This document shows, piece after piece, positions 29,236-35,012 of a stretch of 35,012 nt of DNA. Numbering within the stretch: the stretch's first letter is position 1; each line of letters starts with the position of its first letter. A program made the position numbers and the translations under genes. Where the stretch lies: positions 1-35,012 of the forward strand of contig CABUPJ010000037.1 of NCBI GenBank assembly GCA_902493335.1. Reading direction: 5' to 3'. Below the pieces are notes generated by a model, which was not told where the DNA came from, searched no databases, and worked only from the letters and a program-made list of their open reading frames with translations. Source of the DNA: an uncultured Porphyromonadaceae bacterium. GTDB taxonomy: Bacteria; Bacteroidota; Bacteroidia; Bacteroidales; Muribaculaceae.

Positions 29236-31413
29236 ATGAAAGCAACAATAAAATCGCTGACGTTCGGCATCCTTGCCGCGGCAGCACTGAGCGGCTGTAA
29301 CGACTATTCAGCGCTCGACAACACGGGTGAGGGCTTGCTCAAGGTCAGCGCCAGTATCAGCACTGACGTCGAGGTGAAATCGCGCGCGACTCTCGCCGAT
29401 GAACTCTCGGCAAGTACAATGCTTTGGATTTCAAACAGCAAGGGCCTTGTGCGCCGCTATGACGGTCTCGACAACGTTCCCGCTGGAGGCATCGCTCTCT
29501 ATTCGGGCCATTATGTAGCCGAGGCCTGGGCCGGTGACTCTGTGCCCGCATCTTTTGACGCCCGTTGGTTCAAAGGCTATGAGCCCTTTGACATCAAGGC
29601 CGGTCAGACAACCGAGGTCAATATCGTCTGCAAGATTGCCAACACCGTTGTTTCGGTCAGCTATGACGAGAATATCGACGAGATGCTCAGCGACTATACG
29701 ATGACCGTCGGCCATAAGGGCGGCAGTCTGACTTTCGAAGGCCGCGACACCCGCAAAGGCTACTTCATGATGTCGTCTAAGTCAAAAGACCTTACCTGGA
29801 CACTCGAAGGCAAGCTCTCGACCGGTGATGCCTATACGCTCAGCGGCGAGATTACAGCCGCCAGACCCGCCACCGAGTACAAACTCCGCGTGAAATATAA
29901 CCAGCAGGCCGTTGAGGTCGGCGGTGCCTGGTTTGAGATTGAAGTCGACGAGACCGAGGTCGAGGTCACCGATAATATCGTCATCACCGCTGCGCCCGAA
30001 ATCACAGGCTATAACTTCGACATCACCAGACCCGTTTCGGCCGAGGCCGGAGCTGTAGGTCGCCGTTCTGTCATTGTCAAAAGCCTTGGCGAGCTTAAAA
30101 ACGTCATTCTCGACAATGACCGCTTTGCCCAACTCCTTTCTATTTCAGGTAATGACTTTGACGTCATGACTATGAGTCCTGAGGTCGCTCAGGCGGTCAA
30201 CGCCGCAGGCATTAACTGGGCTTATACCTTTGATGCCGAAAATGACAACTCATTGCTGAAAATCAATTTCGAGGAAGAATTCACCAACTCGCTCGCCAAC
30301 GGCGAATATGTCATCAATATCGCCGCCACTGACACCAAGGGCAAGGTCTCTCGCGCCGCGCTCACCTTCTCGCTTGGCGCCGACCCGCTTCGCGTCGATG
30401 ATGCCGCTGTTTCAAATTGCTGGACAAAATCGGCTACGCTGTCAGCTACAGTGCTTGCCGGCGGTGATAACTACGGCTTCAGATTCCGCAAGGCCGGCGA
30501 AGGCGACTGGCAGACCGCCCCTGTCGAACTCAGCGGCGACAAGCTTGTCGCTAATCTGAGCGATCTCGACCCCGCTACAGAGTATCAGTATACTTTCTTC
30601 TGCGACGGTTTTGACGAAGCCGAGGTTAAGAGCTTTACGACAGGCGCCGTTCTTATGATACCCAATGCCGGCTTTGAAACATACCAGCAGATCGCAAGTA
30701 CTAAAGCGAACGGAAAGACCGTCTGGGACTTCAACGACGGCGCCCTCTACTGGGACTGCGGCAACCATGGTTCGACCACTATGCAGGGCAAGCAGGTAAC
30801 AGAGCCTGACACTGACGTCAAACATTCGGGCAATGCATCCGTGAGACTTAAGTCAGACTTTGTCGGCATAGGCACAATCGGGAAATTTGCCGCCGGCAAC
30901 ATCTTTATCGGCGAATATCTCAAGACTGACGGTACTGACGGCATCCTCGGGTGGGGACGTCCCTTCGCGGCACGCCCGACAGCTCTCAGAGGCTATGCCA
31001 AATACAAACCGGCTGCCGTTCAGAGCAAAGAAGCCACAACGGCCAGGAATGAGGGCCTCGACGTCAAAGAAGGAGACATGGATAAGGGTATAATCTATAT
31101 CGCGCTCCTCGACAATTCGCAGACAGAATGGGAGAACGGCATCAGTTATCCTGTCGTTGTCAAGACTAAAAAGGCTCAGCGCAGTCTCTTTAAAAACACT
31201 GACCCCAATGTCATCGCTTACGGCAGAGTCGTGTTCGATAAAGAAGATACTGATTTCCAGCCCTTCAGCGTCGAGCTTGAATACTATCGCACAGACGTGA
31301 TACCCTCAAACATTATGATTACTTGCTCGGCAAGTATCAACGGCGACTACTTTGTCGGTGGTCGTGGCGCCACGCTGTGGATTGACGACCTCGAACTCGT
31401 CTACGACAAATAA
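29236..31413 (+). CDS. DUF4493 surface lipoprotein with C-terminal PCMD-like domain (third of three)
   Basis: A 725-residue paralogue of the first protein. Lipobox ALSGC with Cys21. DUF4493-like domain ~30-230 (LYSGHYVAEAWAG, CKIANTVVSVSYDENID, GGSLTFEGRDTRKGYFMM), Ig-like module ~245-390 (NGEYVINIAATDTKGKVSRAALTF), fibronectin-III-like module ~393-472 (ANLSDLDPATEYQYTFFCDG) and PCMD-like domain from ~475 (IPNAGFETYQQ) to the end (GGRGATLWIDDLELVYD). The PCMD-like part has FIGEYL/FAARPTALRGYAKYK, matching LYLGTY and FASRPSSMSFYYRY in the first protein. A clear terminator follows, closing the operon. Confidence 0.85.
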   Translation: MKATIKSLTFGILAAAALSGCNDYSALDNTGEGLLKVSASISTDVEVKSRATLADELSASTMLWISNSKGLVRRYDGLDNVPAGGIALYSGHYVAEAWAGDSVPASFDARWFKGYEPFDIKAGQTTEVNIVCKIANTVVSVSYDENIDEMLSDYTMTVGHKGGSLTFEGRDTRKGYFMMSSKSKDLTWTLEGKLSTGDAYTLSGEITAARPATEYKLRVKYNQQAVEVGGAWFEIEVDETEVEVTDNIVITAAPEITGYNFDITRPVSAEAGAVGRRSVIVKSLGELKNVILDNDRFAQLLSISGNDFDVMTMSPEVAQAVNAAGINWAYTFDAENDNSLLKINFEEEFTNSLANGEYVINIAATDTKGKVSRAALTFSLGADPLRVDDAAVSNCWTKSATLSATVLAGGDNYGFRFRKAGEGDWQTAPVELSGDKLVANLSDLDPATEYQYTFFCDGFDEAEVKSFTTGAVLMIPNAGFETYQQIASTKANGKTVWDFNDGALYWDCGNHGSTTMQGKQVTEPDTDVKHSGNASVRLKSDFVGIGTIGKFAAGNIFIGEYLKTDGTDGILGWGRPFAARPTALRGYAKYKPAAVQSKEATTARNEGLDVKEGDMDKGIIYIALLDNSQTEWENGISYPVVVKTKKAQRSLFKNTDPNVIAYGRVVFDKEDTDFQPFSVELEYYRTDVIPSNIMITCSASINGDYFVGGRGATLWIDDLELVYDK

Positions 31414-31460
31414 TCCGATTTTGCATGTTAATTACGATTTAGTTTAATAATTATGTTATG

Positions 31461-31497
31461 TGACTCAGTGGCCTGTGAAGTCCGCTGAGTCATTTTT
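31461..31497 (+). terminator. Intrinsic terminator of the DUF4493 operon
   Basis: TGACTCAG at 31461-31468 pairs with CTGAGTCA at 31485-31492, extended to about 11 bp by TGG/CCG, and is followed by five T residues. It stands 47 nt after the last lipoprotein stop. Confidence 0.85.
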
Positions 31498-31532
31498 ATA
31501 TCCCGACGACCCCGTTTTTCGCGAAATCTGCT

Positions 31533-31540
31533 TATCTTTG
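31533..31540 (+). promoter_or_regulatory. -7 box of the LptF/G-ribBA operon
   Basis: TATCTTTG, a perfect -7 match, places the start near 31547, about 18 nt before the ATG. The -33 position is a T-run (31515-31519) without TTTG. Confidence 0.65.
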
Positions 31541-31564
31541 CATAAAAATTAATGCGCATAACTG

Positions 31565-33373
31565 ATGTTTAGAATAAAACGGCTTTATACGTTCATGTTG
31601 CAGTGCTTTCTGCCACTGTTCTTCATGACGTTTTTCATATGCCTTTTTATAGTGCTGATGCAGTTTCTGTGGCGCTTTGTCGACGATCTCGTGGGCAAAG
31701 GCCTCACCGTCTCTGTCATCGGCGAGCTATTCTTTTATGCCGCGCTGACAATGGTGCCTACAGCTCTCCCCCTTGCCGTTCTTCTGGCATCGCTGATGAC
31801 TTTCGGCAATCTCGGTGAGAAATTCGAGCTGACAGCCCTGAAGGCCTCCGGCATATCGCTTTTCAAGATCATGAAGCCTCTGATTGTGCTGATGATATTC
31901 ATATCCGTCGGAGCCTTTTTCTTCCAGAATCAGGTATTGCCTGTGGCCCAGGCCAAGATGTGGACACTGCTTTTCTCCGTCCGTCAGAAATCACCCGAGG
32001 TCGAGATTCCCGAGCGTTCGTTCTACGACCAGATTCCCAACATGAATCTCTACGTCGACCATAAGAACCCCGAGACCGGTATGCTCTATGAGATGATTAT
32101 CTATGACGTGACGCGCGGTCTCGACAATTCGCGCGTCATTCTGGCTGACTCTGGCAAACTGAGTTTCACAGAAGACAAGACGCGCCTCTTCCTCCATCTC
32201 TACAGCGGCGAGATGTTCGAGAACCTGCGCGACAACAGCCTTGGCGTCGCCGCTCAGGGATACCTGCCGTTCCGTCGCGAGAATTTCAGCGACAAACAGA
32301 TTTATTTTGCCTTTGACGCCAACTTCAACCGCATGGATGAGAGCGGCATGCGCAACCAGTATGTCGGCAAGAACATCGCCCAGCTCAGTCACTCGATAGA
32401 CTCTATCGGTCACGATGTCGACTCGATTGGCGACTCATATACATTTGAAATCAAGGCTCGTCCTTATGTCGGGCTCCTGTCTTATCGCAGCGTCGTCGTC
32501 GACGGAGATGTCAAACGCATCCCGCGCGAGGATGTCGCTATGACAAAACCGCTTGACATCGACTCGCTTTTCAATGCGCCGTCGCCGAGTTATGCCAAGA
32601 CATATCTGACTCAGGCTCTTGCCCAGGCAAAACGCCAGAGACAGGAATTTGAATACCGCAGTGTCGTGCTCAGCGAGCAGACCAAAAGCCTCAGACGTCA
32701 CGGCATCGAGCTGCAGAAAAAATTCACCCTCTCGTTTGCCTGCATCATCTTCTTCTTTATCGGGGCGCCTCTCGGAGCCATAATCAAGAAAGGCGGTCTC
32801 GGCACACCGCTTGTCATCTCTGTCATACTGTTTATTATCTACTATATCATCGACAACACAGGCTACAAGATGGCGCGTGACGGCAAACTCGAAGTCTGGC
32901 AGGGAATATGGCTCAGTTCGGCCGTGCTCTTGCCGCTTGGTGTCTTCTTCACATATAAGGCCGTCGGCGACTCGGCCGTATTCAATATCGACGCCTACCG
33001 CAATTTCTTCAACCGTCTGCGCGGTCGTCAGCCGCAGCGCACACTCGAACTCAAAGAAGTTGTCATGGAAGAAGTCGACCCTGTTGTCGCCCTTGAGATG
33101 CTTGCGGCTTTCGATGCCGCCTGCCGTGAGGCCGACGCCCGCATAAAAGCCGTCCCGGCTCTGTTGAGACCGTTCAGACACAACCCCTGCGTCGACCTCA
33201 AGCCCGCTCTGAACAATCTTGTCGACTATCTGTCGAACTCACGCGACGTCGCCGTCGTTAATTACCTGAATAAATATCCCTTTAATATAACAGCGCGGAA
33301 TCTTGGCGGTGTTATCGACACCACCGGCAGACTTGTCGCCCGCATTGAAGGCCGCAAGATTGAAACCGACTGA
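31565..33373 (+). CDS. LptF/LptG-family lipopolysaccharide export permease
   Basis: A 602-residue inner-membrane protein of the YjgP/YjgQ family, which with LptB extracts lipopolysaccharide from the inner membrane and passes it to the Lpt bridge. Three N-terminal helices (FLPLFFMTFFICLFIVLMQF, FFYAALTMVPTALPLAVLLA, LIVLMIFISVGAFFFQNQV), a beta-jellyroll periplasmic domain at ~130-370, and three C-terminal helices (FACIIFFFIGAPLGAIIKKG, VISVILFIIYYIIDNTGYKMA, WLSSAVLLPLGVFFTYKAVG). GAPLGAIIKKGG is the family hallmark. Compared with about 360 residues in E. coli it has an extended periplasmic loop and a ~125-residue cytoplasmic tail, as I expect for Bacteroidetes members. LptF versus LptG cannot be decided here. 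Confidence 0.92.
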   Translation: MFRIKRLYTFMLQCFLPLFFMTFFICLFIVLMQFLWRFVDDLVGKGLTVSVIGELFFYAALTMVPTALPLAVLLASLMTFGNLGEKFELTALKASGISLFKIMKPLIVLMIFISVGAFFFQNQVLPVAQAKMWTLLFSVRQKSPEVEIPERSFYDQIPNMNLYVDHKNPETGMLYEMIIYDVTRGLDNSRVILADSGKLSFTEDKTRLFLHLYSGEMFENLRDNSLGVAAQGYLPFRRENFSDKQIYFAFDANFNRMDESGMRNQYVGKNIAQLSHSIDSIGHDVDSIGDSYTFEIKARPYVGLLSYRSVVVDGDVKRIPREDVAMTKPLDIDSLFNAPSPSYAKTYLTQALAQAKRQRQEFEYRSVVLSEQTKSLRRHGIELQKKFTLSFACIIFFFIGAPLGAIIKKGGLGTPLVISVILFIIYYIIDNTGYKMARDGKLEVWQGIWLSSAVLLPLGVFFTYKAVGDSAVFNIDAYRNFFNRLRGRQPQRTLELKEVVMEEVDPVVALEMLAAFDAACREADARIKAVPALLRPFRHNPCVDLKPALNNLVDYLSNSRDVAVVNYLNKYPFNITARNLGGVIDTTGRLVARIEGRKIETD

Positions 33374-33396
33374 CGCGCACAGACAATAAAGCACTT

Positions 33397-34614
33397 ATGG
33401 AACAGAAAATAAAACTTGACAGCATCGAGGATGCAATCAAAGATTTCGCCGAAGGCAAGATGGTTATAGTCGTTGACGACGCCGATCGTGAGAATGAAGG
33501 CGACCTTATTGTAGCAGCCGAGAAAATCACTCCCGAACAAGTCAATTTCATGCTCAAGAATGCCCGAGGGGTGCTTTGTGTGCCGCTGACAATCTCGCGC
33601 TGCGCTTCGCTCGAGCTGCCTCATCAGGTCGAAAACAACACATCTGTGCTCGGCACGCCATTCACCGTCACTGTCGACAAACTCGAAGGATGCAGCACAG
33701 GTGTCAGCATCGAAGACCGCTGCGCCACGATACGTGCCCTCGCCGACCCGACATCGACGCCCGAGACATTCGGTCGTCCCGGCCATATCAATCCTCTGTA
33801 TGCTCAGGATCAGGGTGTCCTCCGCCGTGCGGGACATACCGAGGCCGCCGTCGACCTTGCCCGTCTCGCAGGCCTTCAGCCTGCCGCCGCCCTTATGGAA
33901 ATCATGAGCGACGACGGCTCGATGGCCCGTCTCCCTGAGTTGCGGCGCCGTGCTGATGAATGGGAACTGAAACTCGTTGCCATCAAAGACCTTATAGCAT
34001 ATCGTCTCGAAAAAGAACAGCTCGTCGAGAAAGGCGTCGAAGTCGACATGCCGACAGAATACGGTCATTTCCGTCTGATACCCTTCCGCCAGAAAAACAA
34101 CGGTCTCGAGCATATCGCCATCATCAAAGGCGATGTCAGCGACGGCAGCCCCGTGTTGGTGAGAGTACACTCCTCGTGTGCTACAGGCGACATTTTCGGC
34201 TCTCTGCGATGCGACTGCGGCGAGCAGCTCCACGAATCCATGAAGATGATAGAGCGTGAGGGCAGGGGAGCTGTGGTCTATCTCAATCAGGAAGGCCGCG
34301 GCATCGGTCTGATGGAAAAGATCAAGGCATATAAACTTCAGGAACAGGGGCTTGACACCGTCGAGGCGAATATCCACCTCGGTCATCAGGCCGACGAGCG
34401 TGATTATGGTGTCGGAGCCCAGATACTCAACCTTCTTGGCATCAAAAAGATGAAGCTTATGACAAACAATCCTGTCAAGCGCATCGGCCTCGAAGGCTAT
34501 GGTCTTGAAGTCGTCGAGAATGTGCCCATTGAAGTAGCTCCCAACGACTACAACAAATTCTACATGCACACCAAAAAAGCCCGCATGGGCCACGACCTCC
34601 ACAAAGTCGACTGA
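33397..34614 (+). CDS. ribBA: Bifunctional DHBP synthase/GTP cyclohydrolase II
   Basis: A 405-residue fusion catalysing the two entry reactions of riboflavin synthesis. RibB part (~1-200): VDDADRENEGDLIVAAE, GVLCVPLT, TGVSIEDRCATIRALADP and LRRAGHTEAAVDLARLAGL. RibA part (~205-405): VRVHSSCATGDIFGSLRCDCG with zinc cysteines C261, C272 and C274, then VVYLNQEGRGIGLMEKIKAY, ANIHLGHQADERDYGVGAQIL and MTNNPVKRIGLEGYGLEV. The usual HSECLTGD sequence reads HSSCATGD, which changes the residue before the first zinc ligand but keeps all ligands. It starts 23 nt after the permease gene and is likely cotranscribed; no FMN riboswitch is visible. Confidence 0.96.
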   Translation: MEQKIKLDSIEDAIKDFAEGKMVIVVDDADRENEGDLIVAAEKITPEQVNFMLKNARGVLCVPLTISRCASLELPHQVENNTSVLGTPFTVTVDKLEGCSTGVSIEDRCATIRALADPTSTPETFGRPGHINPLYAQDQGVLRRAGHTEAAVDLARLAGLQPAAALMEIMSDDGSMARLPELRRRADEWELKLVAIKDLIAYRLEKEQLVEKGVEVDMPTEYGHFRLIPFRQKNNGLEHIAIIKGDVSDGSPVLVRVHSSCATGDIFGSLRCDCGEQLHESMKMIEREGRGAVVYLNQEGRGIGLMEKIKAYKLQEQGLDTVEANIHLGHQADERDYGVGAQILNLLGIKKMKLMTNNPVKRIGLEGYGLEVVENVPIEVAPNDYNKFYMHTKKARMGHDLHKVD

Positions 34615-35012
34615 TTTCCCCGCAGCCCCAAACCGTATTAGCGGTGACCCTGACGGCACGATGGAGCTCGGCCTCGCTCTCCTTCTCGAGGCCGAGCCTT
34701 CAGATTCGTCCTCGTGTCGGTTGCTTGCCGCCGTGTGGCTGCCAGAGCTGAAGCCCTTGGCCCATATCGCCTGCCGCGGCAGTGCCATGGCACTACCCTA
34801 CCACCATCGCGGCAACAACCTATTTGACTAATTAGCCTAATTTGACCAACGTCATCCTCGGAGCCTCGAAGAGGCGAGGTTTTGACATAACCCGGCTGCA
34901 AAGCGTGCCGGAGGCATGTTATTGTGCGAGAAGCCCGTGCTTCAGCGCGGAGACGAGCAATAGAAGCAGCAAATTAGTCTCGGAGAGACGTCTAATTATG
35001 GAACTACGGCTT
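34615..35012. repeat. Non-coding region rich in inverted repeats, possible interspersed element
   Basis: No credible gene lies in these 398 nt. They hold a perfect 11-bp hairpin (34666-34676 with 34687-34697), two adjoining 12-bp palindromes (34771-34782 and 34782-34793), an 8-bp inverted pair GACTAATT (34826-34833)/AATTAGTC (34972-34979) enclosing about 140 nt, and a further hairpin AATTAG.../CTAATT at 34972-34997. The segment from about 34850 onward looks like the kind of intergenic repeat that yields spurious short ORFs in Bacteroidales genomes; that is an impression I could not test. Confidence 0.5.
34666..34697 (+). terminator. GC-rich hairpin downstream of ribBA
   Basis: GCTCGGCCTCG and its perfect complement flank a 10-nt pyrimidine loop, 51 nt after the ribBA stop. 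It could end ribBA transcription, but only CTTCAGATTC follows, so the usual U-tract is missing. Confidence 0.4.

Noticed and set aside
33262..34788. Open 508-codon minus-strand frame over ribBA
   Set aside because: Antisense shadow of ribBA, extending into a non-coding repeat region; no recognisable domain.
34638..34901. Minus-strand 87-codon ORF after ribBA
   Set aside because: Arg-rich translation of a repeat-like non-coding region, with no promoter or family features.

Overview
The window looks like a chromosomal segment from the Bacteroidales, most likely a moderately high-GC gut lineage such as the Muribaculaceae. Grounds: repeated Bacteroidetes-type promoters (TTTG, about 19 nt, TAnnTTTG), A-rich start regions without strong Shine-Dalgarno sequences, DUF4493/PCMD surface lipoproteins, a single large LptF/LptG-type permease, and heavy GTC/GAC codon use. 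The family assignment is inference. I saw no rRNA, tRNA, phage, CRISPR array or intact insertion sequence.

Layout. 1-715: 3' part of a CvfB-like S1 RNA-binding protein, ending in a bidirectional terminator. 785-4117 (minus): sugar-porter MFS transporter, AGE-family epimerase and hexapeptide acetyltransferase, probably one operon. 4270-6019 (plus): a secreted protein with a cysteine-less thioredoxin-like domain, then thiol peroxidase (tpx). 6151-7549 (minus): prmA coupled to a small outer-membrane beta-barrel protein. 7607-9742 (minus): a large secreted protein, probably alpha/alpha-toroid. 9869-14431 (plus): panC-panD-ffh-folD-capA-like, from a promoter back-to-back with that of the secreted protein. 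14450-17400 (plus): promoter, TPP riboswitch, TonB-dependent receptor and PnuC-type permease, a thiamin uptake unit. 17476-17694 (minus): small winged-helix protein. 17965-18921 (plus): rsgA. 18990-19686 (plus): an A+T-rich two-gene unit, a 54-aa MARPIKETP-type protein followed after 1 nt by a GNAT acetyltransferase, arranged like a toxin-antitoxin module. 19683-20813 (minus): an ATP-grasp-like protein of unknown function with a perfect promoter and almost no leader. 20845-21022: intergenic -7 box and terminator that could bound a small RNA. 21152-25171 (minus): lipoprotein, mutL and a membrane-anchored DUF6377-like regulator. 25509-31413 (plus): three paralogous DUF4493 lipoproteins, two with C-terminal PCMD-like domains. 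31565-34614 (plus): LptF/LptG-family permease and ribBA. 34615-35012: non-coding DNA rich in inverted repeats.

Cofactor supply recurs (pantothenate/CoA, folate one-carbon units, thiamin, riboflavin) alongside core functions (ffh, rsgA, mutL, lipopolysaccharide export). The accessory parts most worth attention are the small-protein/GNAT pair, the three-lipoprotein surface cluster, the orphan ATP-grasp gene with its terminator/promoter overlap, and the possible small RNA. All function calls come from motif recognition by eye; no database search was possible.
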